Assembly (NCBI GenBank): GCA_944393415.1
Contig: CALYAD010000057.1
Location: forward strand, 1 to 38,331
Direction of reading: 5' to 3'
DNA from: an uncultured Clostridia bacterium
GTDB lineage: Bacteria; Bacillota; Clostridia; Oscillospirales; CAG-272
Length of the DNA stretch: 38,331 bases
This document shows positions 23,219-30,718 of this stretch, piece after piece; position 1 is the stretch's first letter, and every line of letters starts with the position of its first letter. A model generated the notes under the pieces. The model was not told the origin of the DNA. It did not search any database and saw nothing but the letters and a program-made list of their open reading frames with translations. The translations under genes and the position numbers were made by a program.

Positions 23219-24634
23219 ATGGATAACAAGAAACGTAAGTCCGTAAAAGAACTGCGTGACGCTTTGACAGAAGACAGCCCGTCGATGTCTCTTATCGGAA
23301 CGCTCTTCGACGAGGGGACGTTTTCACAGCTCGGGGCATATGTCAGGCGCGTTACGACGGCGGCGGACTCCGGAGAAAAGGCAAGCGACTTTGAAGGCGT
23401 CGTCACAGGCTACGGCGCGATAGACGGGAGACTGGTATTCGCGTTCGTTCAGGACAGCTCAAGGATGAAGGGTGCGTTCGGTGAAGCTCACGCTAAAAAA
23501 ATATGCTCGCTGTACGACATGGCAATGAAGGCAGGGGCGCCGGTCGTAGGTGTTTTTGATTCCTGCGGAGCGAAGATAGAGGAGGGCGCTGCCGCGATGG
23601 CGGCGTACGCCAAGGTAATGAAAAAGGCGGCGGACGCTTCCGGATATATTCCGCAGATAGCAGCCGTTACGGGCGTCTGCGCGGGAAGCGCGGCGGCGTT
23701 CGCGGCGATGTTTGATTTTGTTCTGGCTTCCGAAAAGGCGGAGATGTACGTTACGTCGCCATTCCTTATGTCAAAGGAAGACAGCAAGGCGGGGTCGGTC
23801 GAGAACGCGGCGAAATGCGGTATGATCGATATAGTATGCGCCGAAAACGAGATTGCCTCCAATGTGCGTAAGCTTATTATGTACCTGCCGCAGAATGCCG
23901 AGGGCGAAGCCATCATCGAAAACGGCGACGATCTTAACCGTCTTACTCCGGAACTTGAGGAAATATTGGCCTCCGGAGATACGGAAGCCGTAATAAAGAG
24001 CCTGGCGGACGATCGCCGCGTACTCAGTATAGCGTCCGCTTACGCTCCGGAAATGCTATGCTCGTTTATTTCGGTCGGGGGATATTCCTGCGGAGTAGTA
24101 GCGAACAACCCCGGGGTAAAGGACGGAGCTATTACCCCGGCCGCGGCGGATAAGGCTTCCGGCTTCATAAATCTCTGCACATCCTTCGGATTACCTGTGA
24201 TAACGTTGGTCAACTCAGTCGGATCTGAGGGCAGCGCGGCAAATGAGAACGCCGCATACGCTTCCTCGCTCGCATCCCTCGCTTATTCATACGCTCAGGC
24301 TCCGGCTCCCCTGATTACCGCCGTAATAGGCAAGGCGTACGGGGTTGCCGGAACGGTGTTCGGTACAAAAAGCGTAGGCGCGGATGTTGTTTACGCAACG
24401 GAGAACGCAAAAATAAGCGCCATGTCGCCTGAAGCGGCGGTGTCGTTCCTTTACGGTAAGGAAATAGCCGCCTCGGACGATCCTCAGAGTATGCGTGCGG
24501 AAAAAACAGCTCTTTGGACAGAAGAAAACGCATCTCCCGCGTCTGCGGCGCGTCTCGGTGAGATAGACGACATAATAGACGCCTCTGAATTCCGTCAGCG
24601 TATCTGCGCGGCTATCGAAATGATGAACGCCTGA
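23219..24634 (+). CDS. Acyl-CoA-type carboxyltransferase subunit (MmdA/PCC-beta-like), divergent
   Basis: A 471-aa protein with the double crotonase fold of biotin-dependent carboxyltransferases. The N-half has VTGYGAIDGRLVFAFVQD, MKGAFGEAHAKKI, and the oxyanion-type GVCAGSAAAFAAMFDFVL. The C-half has GLPVITLVNSVGSEGS, KAYGVAGTVFGTKSVGAD and AMSPEAAVSFLYGKE. It is shorter than typical MmdA (about 510 aa), and the C-half motif KAYGVAG differs from the usual KAYGGAY, so the acyl-CoA substrate (methylmalonyl-, malonyl-, glutaconyl- or another) cannot be named. It is first in a set with OadG-like, biotin-carrier, beta and OadA-type genes. SD GGAGG is well placed, 8 nt before the ATG. Confidence 0.85.
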   Translation: MDNKKRKSVKELRDALTEDSPSMSLIGTLFDEGTFSQLGAYVRRVTTAADSGEKASDFEGVVTGYGAIDGRLVFAFVQDSSRMKGAFGEAHAKKICSLYDMAMKAGAPVVGVFDSCGAKIEEGAAAMAAYAKVMKKAADASGYIPQIAAVTGVCAGSAAAFAAMFDFVLASEKAEMYVTSPFLMSKEDSKAGSVENAAKCGMIDIVCAENEIASNVRKLIMYLPQNAEGEAIIENGDDLNRLTPELEEILASGDTEAVIKSLADDRRVLSIASAYAPEMLCSFISVGGYSCGVVANNPGVKDGAITPAAADKASGFINLCTSFGLPVITLVNSVGSEGSAANENAAYASSLASLAYSYAQAPAPLITAVIGKAYGVAGTVFGTKSVGADVVYATENAKISAMSPEAAVSFLYGKEIAASDDPQSMRAEKTALWTEENASPASAARLGEIDDIIDASEFRQRICAAIEMMNA

Positions 24635-24767
24635 GAAAGCACGGCGGCGATTTACATTAACTTGCGGAGGCATACCGGTACCGTGTGACGGATACCGGAG
24701 CGAAAATGTTTTCCGCGTCTGTTGGTCAGATAAACTGACTTTAGTCCACAAGAAAGGAATTTGTCAT

Positions 24768-25157
24768 ATGCTTTCAGCGTATTATCTTGCTGAGCAATCA
24801 GCTTTTACCGATAACTACGGAGACGACAGATGGAGCAGATTTCTCGAGGCGGGTATCCCGACGGCGCTGCTGGGAATGATAACGGTTTTTGTAGTCCTTG
24901 CGTTAATCTGGGGCTGTCTTGAGCTCTTCAGATATATTTTCTACACGCTTCCGAAGAAAAACGAGAGCTCGGAAGAGAAAGATAAAAAGCAAGAAGAGCC
25001 GGAGTCCCCGGAGTTTACCGCTCAGGAGCTGCCTGCGGAGTATTTCAGCGACGACGGAGAAATTGTAGCTGCCATTATCGCGGCAATTACCGCTATGAGA
25101 AGCGAGACGATGGTCTCGCCGAAAGGCTTCAGAGTAGTGTCGTTCAGAAAAAAATAA
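24768..25157 (+). CDS. OadG-family subunit of a Na+-pumping decarboxylase
   Basis: A 129-aa subunit. One membrane helix (ALLGMITVFVVLALIWGCLEL, residues about 33-53) is followed by an acidic/Lys-rich linker (KKNESSEEKDKKQEEPESPE) and a C-terminal segment, GEIVAAIIAAITAMRSE with GFRVVSFRKK, that is characteristic of OadG-type gamma/delta subunits. These subunits hold the carboxyltransferase and biotin carrier on the membrane beta subunit. The gene lies 133 bp after the carboxyltransferase gene, with GAAAGGA 9 nt before the ATG. The start is chosen by that SD; the N-terminal 25 residues before the helix are poorly conserved in general. Confidence 0.85.
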   Translation: MLSAYYLAEQSAFTDNYGDDRWSRFLEAGIPTALLGMITVFVVLALIWGCLELFRYIFYTLPKKNESSEEKDKKQEEPESPEFTAQELPAEYFSDDGEIVAAIIAAITAMRSETMVSPKGFRVVSFRKK

Positions 25158-25183
25158 CCTGTACTTTTTACCGGTGAGGCGGT

Positions 25184-25273
25184 ATGCGTGGAGTTAACGC
25201 CAAAGAGGCGCTGCGCCGTATAGAATACAGATTATTAGCATCAGGTTTTTCAACGAAAATTCTGCGTGTATAG
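25184..25273 (+). CDS. Possible 29-aa small ORF before the triplicated leader
   Basis: The ATG at 25184 opens MRGVNAKEALRRIEYRLL and runs to a TAG at 25273. GAGG lies 5 nt upstream, closer than usual. The peptide is basic and could form an amphipathic helix. It may be a real short gene, a leader peptide, or chance. The stop overlaps the first leader unit. Confidence 0.25.
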   Translation: MRGVNAKEALRRIEYRLLASGFSTKILRV

Positions 25274-25298
25274 CCGCAGAAGCGGTGAAGTTATTAGC

Positions 25299-25340
25299 GT
25301 GAAAGAAATGTTTCATCGCGTCAAAATGCAGACTGCATAA
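25299..25340 (+). CDS. Possible 13-aa leader peptide, unit 1
   Basis: GTG 25299 opens VKEMFHRVKMQTA and stops at 25340. It starts at the position equivalent to the biotin-carrier start in unit 3, but its SD is degenerate. It resembles the unit 2 peptide in the HR-(I/V)-x-MQ core. Its status as a translated peptide is unproven. Confidence 0.25.
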   Translation: MKEMFHRVKMQTA

Positions 25341-25413
25341 ATTTTTTGCTATTGCAAAACACGGAAATTTTTCATGTATATTAGAGCCGCCGAAGCGGCA
25401 TGGAGGTATTAGC

Positions 25414-25479
25414 GTGAAAATTAAATTACATCGCATCAATATGCAGGTGATTTCACGCCCAAATTTTCTAAAAAGCTAA
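25414..25479 (+). CDS. Possible 21-aa leader peptide, unit 2
   Basis: GTG 25414 lies 7 nt after a strong GGAGG (25402-25406) and a GC hairpin. It opens [18 protein letters not shown] and stops at 25479. The core HRINMQ resembles HRVKMQ of unit 1. GCGTGAAA at its start and TTTCACGC inside it are inverted repeats that could fold over the start codon. It is either a real leader peptide or a decayed duplicate of the downstream gene's start region. Confidence 0.35.
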   Translation: MKIKLHRINMQVISRPNFLKS

Positions 25480-25559
25480 ACGCTTTTTGCTTCGCAAAGC
25501 GAAGCCCGAAAATTTTTCAAATTCTATTTGAGCCGCCTTTGGCGGCATGGAGGATTAAG

Positions 25560-25964
25560 ATGAAAAAATATAACGTTACCGTTAACGGAACAGTTTATGA
25601 GGTAGAGGTAGAGGAGGTCGGCGCGGAAAGCGCGGCCGTTTCAGCTCCCGCGGCTCCCGTTGTAAATGAAGCGCCAAAGGCGGCGCCGGTACAGAAGCCT
25701 GCGCCGAAGCCCGCCGCTCCGAAAGCGGCTCCGGCGCCTGCGGCTGCCGGTGCGGTTAAGATCGAGGCTCCGATGCCGGGTACTATTACAAAGGTATGTG
25801 TAAAAGTCGGGGACGCGATAAAGACCGGAGACACGATAGTCGCTTTTGAGGCGATGAAAATGGAACAGGAAATAAAATCCCCGAAGGACGGAACCGTTGC
25901 AAGCGTAAACGTTTCGCAGGGCGCATCCATTAAGCAGGGAGACATTCTCGCTACATTAAACTGA
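25560..25964 (+). CDS. Biotin carboxyl carrier protein of the decarboxylase, 134 aa
   Basis: The layout is that of GcdC/MmdC-type carriers: a short N-terminal beta segment ([20 protein letters not shown]), an Ala/Pro/Lys-rich flexible linker (residues about 28-66) and a C-terminal biotinyl domain. The biotin attachment site is EAMKMEQ with Lys100. The carrier shuttles CO2 from the carboxyltransferase to the membrane beta subunit. The ATG at 25560 is preceded by GGAGG and a GC hairpin. A TTG seven codons earlier is inside that hairpin and is not a plausible start. With two carboxyltransferases in the cluster, this one carrier could serve both. Confidence 0.95.
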   Translation: MKKYNVTVNGTVYEVEVEEVGAESAAVSAPAAPVVNEAPKAAPVQKPAPKPAAPKAAPAPAAAGAVKIEAPMPGTITKVCVKVGDAIKTGDTIVAFEAMKMEQEIKSPKDGTVASVNVSQGASIKQGDILATLN

Positions 25965-26063
25965 TACAGGGATAAGGTCTGAAAATTTCCTTCAGGCAAG
26001 GCTTTAAACCGGCGGCAGATCAATGCGGCGGGAAAAGCTCCTAAGAAAGGATAGGTCATAGTA

Positions 26064-27266
26064 ATGCTTGATTCAATTATGAATTTCATAGAAAGCACAG
26101 GCTTGTATCAGCTTTTCGCTTCAGGTGACGGCGTCAGAATACTTCAGTACATCGGAATGTATGTTATAATAGGGGTGCTGTTCTATCTGGCGATCGTTAA
26201 AAAATTCGAGCCTCTGCTTCTTGTCTCAATAGCCTTCGGAATGCTTCTTACAAACCTTCCGGGCGCCAATGTTTTCCACATGGATTTCTTCATCGACGAA
26301 ACGGGTACCATGACGCTGTCGGATTCCGTTAAAATGGTATTTAACGAGGGCGGACTGGTAGATTATCTTTACCTCGGGGTTAAAACCGGAATTTATCCGT
26401 CGCTAATTTTCCTTGGCGTTGGGGCGATGACGGATTTTACCGCTCTCATAGCCAATCCGAAAAGTTTACTTATAGGAGCCGCGGCTCAGCTGGGCGTTTT
26501 TGTAGCCTTCCTCGGCGCGATATTGGGCGGCTTTGATCTTCTTGAGGCCTCCGCGATCGGTATCATAGGAGGAGCGGACGGACCTACCGCGCTGCTGGTC
26601 ACAAAGATATTAGCCCAGCATCTGCTTGGACCGATAGCCATAGCCGCTTATTCGTACATGGCTTTGATTCCTCTTATACAGCCGCCGGTAATGAGGCTTT
26701 TCACTACTAAAAAGGAGAGAAGCATAGTAATGACCAACCTTCGCCCGGTGTCAAAGGTGGAAAAAGTGCTTTTCCCGATAATAGTTACGTTTATTGTCTG
26801 CCTGATAGTTCCGGATGCCACTCCACTTATCGGATTTCTTATGCTCGGAAACCTGTTTACGGTTTGCGGTGTTACGGAACGTCTTTCAAAAACCGCTCAG
26901 AACGAGCTGATGAACATAGTTACGATTATGCTTGGAGTCTCTGTGGGAGCTACGGCAAATGCCGAAAATTTCCTCTCCTTTGACACGATACTTATTATAT
27001 TGCTCGGACTGTGCGCGTTCTTAATATCCACATTCGGCGGAGTCATATTTGCTAAGCTGCTCTGTTATCTGACTCACGGAAAGATAAATCCGCTAATCGG
27101 AAGCGCCGGGGTCTCGGCAGTACCTATGGCGGCAAGAGTCTCTCAGATAGAAGGACAGAGGGAAAACCCCGCGAACTTCCTTCTTATGCACGCGATGGGT
27201 CCGAATGTTGCGGGTGTTATAGGTTCAGCGGTCGCGGCCGGAGTACTGCTCAGCTGTTTCGGATAA
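26064..27266 (+). CDS. Na+-translocating decarboxylase beta subunit (OadB/GcdB/MmdB type)
   Basis: Integral membrane pump subunit, 400 aa, about eleven helices. Hallmarks are FEPLLLVSIAFGMLLTNLPG near residue 50, the region containing GIIGGADGPTALLVTKIL whose Asp is essential for Na+ transport in characterised homologues, PPVMRLFTTKKER in the central loop, and GPNVAGVIGSAVAAGVL at the C-terminus. It decarboxylates carboxybiotin and moves Na+ outward. All key blocks are intact. The start at 26064 lies 12 nt after GAAAGGA. Sequence alone does not tell oxaloacetate, methylmalonyl-CoA or glutaconyl-CoA pumps apart. Confidence 0.95.
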   Translation: MLDSIMNFIESTGLYQLFASGDGVRILQYIGMYVIIGVLFYLAIVKKFEPLLLVSIAFGMLLTNLPGANVFHMDFFIDETGTMTLSDSVKMVFNEGGLVDYLYLGVKTGIYPSLIFLGVGAMTDFTALIANPKSLLIGAAAQLGVFVAFLGAILGGFDLLEASAIGIIGGADGPTALLVTKILAQHLLGPIAIAAYSYMALIPLIQPPVMRLFTTKKERSIVMTNLRPVSKVEKVLFPIIVTFIVCLIVPDATPLIGFLMLGNLFTVCGVTERLSKTAQNELMNIVTIMLGVSVGATANAENFLSFDTILIILLGLCAFLISTFGGVIFAKLLCYLTHGKINPLIGSAGVSAVPMAARVSQIEGQRENPANFLLMHAMGPNVAGVIGSAVAAGVLLSCFG

Positions 27267-27314
27267 TATGGATTAGATAAAGGCAAGATAAAGTGTGAAA
27301 ATAAATTTCATAGC

Positions 27315-27424
27315 GTGCCTTCACGCCGGCCTGCTTGTGACATCGGCGCCAAAAGCGCGGCGCCGATTTGCCAAGGGCTAAGCACAAAACGCTGATTTTG
27401 CGTAAGAAAGGAATGGTCATAATT
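27315..27424 (+). repeat. Leader repeat, copy B (carries the RBS of the oadA-like gene)
   Basis: About 110 bp similar to 6347-6458 and, on the other strand, 36315-36210. It contains the palindromic pair GGCGCC...GGCGCC (27346-27365), the blocks CGATTTGCCA and AACGCTGATTTTGCGTAAG, and the SD GAAAGGAATGGTCATAATT identical to copy A. A 28-codon ORF from GTG 27295 to TAA 27381 spans part of it, but nothing else supports translation. Confidence 0.75.
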
Positions 27425-28840
27425 ATGGCAAAGATAAAGATATGCGAAACTGTTCTGCGTGATTCCCATCAGTCGCTCATAGCGACAAGGATGACCACCG
27501 AGGAGATGCTGCCGATCCTTGAAACCATGGACGATATCGGCTATTATTCTCTTGAGGCGTGGGGCGGAGCTACTTTTGATGCCTGTCTGCGTTTCCTGAA
27601 CGAGGACCCGTGGGAAAGGCTGAGAAAGATACGCGACAAAGTTAAGAAAACAAAGCTTCAGATGCTTTTCAGGGGACAGAATATACTTGGCTACCGTCAT
27701 TATGCGGATGACGTCGTGCAGTATTTTGTACAGAAATCCATCGCCAACGGTATCGATATCATAAGAATTTTCGACGCGCTGAACGATACCCGTAACCTCA
27801 AAACCGCAATAGACGCGACCATAAAGGAAAAGGGACACTGTCAGGTCGCGCTGTCATATACGACGTCTCCCATTCACAACAACGAGTACTTTGCTAAGTA
27901 CGCAAAGCAGCTTAAGGAAATGGGCGCTCATTCGATATGCATCAAGGATATGGCGGGACTGCTTAAGCCTTATGACGCATATGAGCTCGTAAAGGCGATA
28001 AAAGCGGAGATAGGAGATATGCCGCTCGAGCTTCATACTCACTATACCTCGGGGCTGGCTTCCATGACAACGCTTAAGGCGATAGAGGCCGGCGTCGATA
28101 TAGTCGATACCGCGATCTCTCCGCTCGCGATGGGAACCTCCCAGCCCGCTACGGAGCCTATAGTAGCGGCTCTTGCCGGAACGGAATATGACACCGGACT
28201 TGACCTGGAAAAGCTGGACGCCGTTTCAAAGTATTTTGACAAGCTCAGAGATAAGTATATCGCAAACGGACTGCTTGACCCGAAGGTCCTTAAGGTGAAC
28301 GTTAACGCGCTCATGTATCAGGTTCCGGGAGGCATGCTGTCAAATCTTATTTCCCAGCTTAAGCAGGCGGGAAAAAGCGACAAGCTCCTTGAGTGTCTTG
28401 AGGAAGTACCGAGAGTACGCGCTGACGCCGGATATCCGCCGCTTGTCACTCCTTCCTCTCAGATAGTCGGAACACAGGCTGTGTTCAACATTATCGGCGG
28501 AGAGCGCTATAAAATGGTGACAAAGGAGTTTAAGGGACTTATTCGCGGCGAGTACGGAAGAACGCCGGCTCCGATCGATCCCAAGTTCATAGAAAAAATA
28601 CTCGGCAAGGACGCGAAGCTTATAGATTACCGTCCGGCGGACGATCTCAAGCCGGAAATGGACACTCTGCGCAAGAAATGCATGGTATGGGCGCAGGATG
28701 GCAAAATCAGCGATGAGGACGTTCTATCCTATGCTCTGTTCGAGCAGGTCGCGGCGAAATTTTTCGATAACCGTGAAAAGGAGCGTCTCGGCATAGACGG
28801 CAAAAACAGCGATTCCGAGCTTGGGGTGCATGCCATCTGA
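27425..28840 (+). CDS. oadA: Oxaloacetate decarboxylase alpha / pyruvate carboxylase subunit B-type carboxyltransferase
   Basis: A 471-aa carboxyltransferase of the HMGL/TIM-barrel type acting on pyruvate/oxaloacetate. Visible: ETVLRDSHQSLIATRM at the N-terminus (Asp13 a metal ligand), FRGQNILGYRHY, IRIFDALND, CIKDMAGLLKP (its Lys is carbamylated in the family), the HTHYTSG metal-binding His pair, and MGTSQPATEP. The C-terminal conserved domain ends near residue 460. The usual fused biotinyl domain is absent, so the separate carrier at 25560-25964 must serve it. The ATG at 27425 is 12 nt after GAAAGGA; an in-frame ATG inside the SD would only add MVII. It is the last gene of the cluster. Confidence 0.93.
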   Translation: MAKIKICETVLRDSHQSLIATRMTTEEMLPILETMDDIGYYSLEAWGGATFDACLRFLNEDPWERLRKIRDKVKKTKLQMLFRGQNILGYRHYADDVVQYFVQKSIANGIDIIRIFDALNDTRNLKTAIDATIKEKGHCQVALSYTTSPIHNNEYFAKYAKQLKEMGAHSICIKDMAGLLKPYDAYELVKAIKAEIGDMPLELHTHYTSGLASMTTLKAIEAGVDIVDTAISPLAMGTSQPATEPIVAALAGTEYDTGLDLEKLDAVSKYFDKLRDKYIANGLLDPKVLKVNVNALMYQVPGGMLSNLISQLKQAGKSDKLLECLEEVPRVRADAGYPPLVTPSSQIVGTQAVFNIIGGERYKMVTKEFKGLIRGEYGRTPAPIDPKFIEKILGKDAKLIDYRPADDLKPEMDTLRKKCMVWAQDGKISDEDVLSYALFEQVAAKFFDNREKERLGIDGKNSDSELGVHAI

Positions 28841-28960
28841 TAAAAACGGGAAATTTTCATGACTTGTTATACAGGTTTCTATAAAAACAAGCCTCAGCGA
28901 TTTGCCGAATAAAGATTTATAAGTAAAAAACACTGTCGCTGATAAAAGGCGGTAGAAAAC

Positions 28961-28998
28961 GACCGGTTTAAGTAATACTTGAACCGGTCGTATTTTTT
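28961..28998 (+). terminator. Terminator of the decarboxylase cluster
   Basis: GACCGGTT (28961-28968) pairs with AACCGGTC (28982-28989), with an inner AAGT/ACTT stem, and is followed by TATTTTTTT. It lies 120 bp after the oadA stop. Confidence 0.88.
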
Positions 28999-29093
28999 TG
29001 TAACAAAATTGTCGGTTATTGAATAATTAATATACAGCCTGGGGAAAATACTGAAAGTAAAAAAACAAATTCTGGAAAGGAAGTAAAAGCGAC

Positions 29094-29696
29094 ATGGCAA
29101 TAGAATTCAAGAACAGCGAAACAAAAAGTAATCTGATGCGCTCCTTTGCGGGAGAGAGTATGGCGCGCAACCGATACACCTTCGCCGCCTCGGAGGCTAA
29201 AAAGCAAAAGCTGCCGGTTATCGAAGCTGTATTTACTTTTACCGCAAATCAGGAGAAGGAACACGCAGAGATATTTTATGGTCTTTTAAAGGAGCTGAGC
29301 GGTCAGAATCTGGAGGTCTGCGCAAATTATCCGGTGGATGTCACGGAGAATGTCGCGTCGCTGCTCAGCGACGCGCGTCACAATGAATACGAGGAGCATG
29401 ACGTTATTTACAAAAGCTTTGGAGAAAAAGCCAAGGAAGAGGGGTTTGCGCGCGTAGCGGCGATCTATAATATGATAGCCGAGATCGAAAAAACTCACGG
29501 TAAGCGTTTTGAGGCTTTATATGAGATGATGGAACAGAATAAGCTTTTTATTTCCGATGTTGAATGTAAATGGATGTGTCTTAACTGCGGACACATTTAT
29601 ACCGGAAAAGAGGCGCCTGAGGTATGCCCTGTGTGCGACCATGCGCGCGGGTATTTTATCCGTCTCGAATTAGCCCCGTATACCAGCAGTTTATGA
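29094..29696 (+). CDS. Rubrerythrin, 200 aa
   Basis: Non-haem iron peroxidase of anaerobes that reduces hydrogen peroxide in the cytoplasm. The N-terminal ferritin-like di-iron domain is visible (SFAGESMARNRYTFAA, ANQEKEHAEIFYGLL, EYEEHDVIYKSFGEKAKEEGF, AEIEKTHGKRFEALYEMM), with the expected Glu and E-x-x-H ligands. The C-terminal rubredoxin-like domain carries two Cys pairs (CLNCGHIYTG and CPVCDHARGYF). The SD GAAAGGA is 10 nt before the ATG. Its stop overlaps the trxB start in ATGA, so the two are translationally coupled and probably form one oxidative-stress unit. A weak promoter-like TTGTCG/TATACA pair lies about 60-85 bp upstream. Confidence 0.96.
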   Translation: MAIEFKNSETKSNLMRSFAGESMARNRYTFAASEAKKQKLPVIEAVFTFTANQEKEHAEIFYGLLKELSGQNLEVCANYPVDVTENVASLLSDARHNEYEEHDVIYKSFGEKAKEEGFARVAAIYNMIAEIEKTHGKRFEALYEMMEQNKLFISDVECKWMCLNCGHIYTGKEAPEVCPVCDHARGYFIRLELAPYTSSL

Positions 29697-30622
29697 CGGA
29701 CATCGCGGTCATAGGAGGCGGAATCGCGGGGCTCAGCGCTGCGATTTACGCCTGCCGGGCGGGCAGAAGCGTAGTAATATTTGAAGGAAATATGTTCGGG
29801 GGGCAAATTGTTTATGCCGGAAGAGTTGAAAATTATCCCGGTATAGTATCAATTATGGGACCTGAGCTTGCCGATGATCTGAGAAATCAGGCGTTTGCGC
29901 TCGGAGCACACAGTGAATCCAGGCATGTCACGGGAATAGAGGTACATCGTGACCGCAAGATCGTTATCTGCGGGGACGCGGAACATGAGTTCAGAAGTAT
30001 AATAATATGTACGGGAACCGAAAGCAGAAAGCTCGGTCTGAAAAACGAGGAGCTTCTGACCGGAAGAGGGGTTTCGTATTGCGCGCATTGCGACGGATCT
30101 TTTTTCAAAGGCAAAACCGTAGTTATAGCAGGCGGAGGGAATACCGCGCTTGACGACGGCGTTTATCTTAAAGAACTGTGCGCAAAGGTCTATATAGTTC
30201 ACAGACGAAGCGAATTTCGGGGAAACCCCGTTACCGTAAAGCGTTTGGAACGCACCCCGAACGTTGAATTTATATTAGAAAGCGAAATTACCGCATTATT
30301 GGGCGAAAGCGAGCTGCAAGGTGTGACGGTAAGAAATAAAAAAACCGGGGCGACAAAAAATATTGCCTGCAGGGGGTTGTTTGTTGCCGTGGGCCGTGTT
30401 CCCAAAAACAATATTTTTTTGCCTTATGTCCGTCTTGACGGAAACGGATATATTGAAACTGACGATGAGATGAGAACGGCGACGGATGGGATATTTGCCG
30501 CGGGGGATTGCAGAAGAAAAAAGCTCCGCCAGCTGGTTACCGCAGCTTCCGACGGCGCGGTAGCCGCCACAAAGGCGCTGGAATATCTTGAAGCTGATCT
30601 GAAAAGCGCTGTTTATTCTTAA
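29693..30622 (+). CDS. trxB: Thioredoxin reductase (NADPH-type)
   Basis: FAD-dependent pyridine-nucleotide-disulphide reductase, 309 aa. The N-terminal FAD motif is DIAVIGGGIAGLSAA, the redox site is Cys130-Ala-His-Cys133 in YCAHCDG, the NADPH-fold motif is AGGGNTALDDG with HRRSEFRG (the Arg residues that recognise the 2'-phosphate are kept), and the C-terminal FAD motif is GIFAAGDCR. This is the full low-molecular-weight TrxR layout. The start is ATG 29693, which overlaps the rubrerythrin stop by 4 bp; the longer in-frame reading lies inside the rubrerythrin gene. No thioredoxin gene is adjacent. It may instead deliver electrons to the peroxide-reducing partner through a rubredoxin-like protein. 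Confidence 0.95.
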   Translation: MTDIAVIGGGIAGLSAAIYACRAGRSVVIFEGNMFGGQIVYAGRVENYPGIVSIMGPELADDLRNQAFALGAHSESRHVTGIEVHRDRKIVICGDAEHEFRSIIICTGTESRKLGLKNEELLTGRGVSYCAHCDGSFFKGKTVVIAGGGNTALDDGVYLKELCAKVYIVHRRSEFRGNPVTVKRLERTPNVEFILESEITALLGESELQGVTVRNKKTGATKNIACRGLFVAVGRVPKNNIFLPYVRLDGNGYIETDDEMRTATDGIFAAGDCRRKKLRQLVTAASDGAVAATKALEYLEADLKSAVYS

Positions 30623-30645
30623 ATCAAAATACCGGACGTCTTTAT

Positions 30646-30687
30646 GAAAAGCGCCGCTCTGTTTAAATGCAGACGGCGCTTTTCTTT
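30646..30687 (+). terminator. Terminator of rubrerythrin-trxB
   Basis: A perfect 11-bp stem, GAAAAGCGCCG (30646-30656) with CGGCGCTTTTC (30674-30684), followed by TTT. It lies 23 bp after the trxB stop. Confidence 0.88.
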
Positions 30688-30718
30688 GCGGGAGGCGTAA
30701 CAACGGTAATGTACCCGG

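Larger units (their letters stand above)
25246..25559 (+). repeat. Three degenerate tandem copies of a hairpin-SD-start leader module
   Basis: Each unit has an AT-rich tract with a TTTTTCA block, then a GC hairpin, then an SD and start codon followed by AAA. Unit 1: hairpin CCGC-AGAA-GCGG (25274-25285), weak SD, TTATTAGCGTGAAA. Unit 2: GCCGC-CGAA-GCGGC (25386-25399), then ATGGAGGTATTAGCGTGAAA. Unit 3: GCCGCC-TTT-GGCGGC (25532-25546), then ATGGAGGATTAAGATGAAA, which is the true start of the biotin-carrier gene. The loop sequences differ while the stems keep pairing. Spacing between units is about 110 and 145 bp. This accounts for most of the 402-bp gap between the OadG-like and biotin-carrier genes. 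Confidence 0.75.

Noticed and set aside
25539..25559. TTG start for the biotin carrier, seven codons upstream
   Set aside because: It lies inside the GC hairpin and overlaps the SD; ATG 25560 has GGAGG at the right distance.
25246..25559. CRISPR-like array
   Set aside because: There are only three degenerate units of unequal spacing with hairpins and SDs, no conserved direct repeat and no cas genes.
29624..29692. N-terminal extension of trxB
   Set aside because: It lies within the rubrerythrin coding sequence; the FAD motif begins right after ATG 29693, the normal TrxR start.
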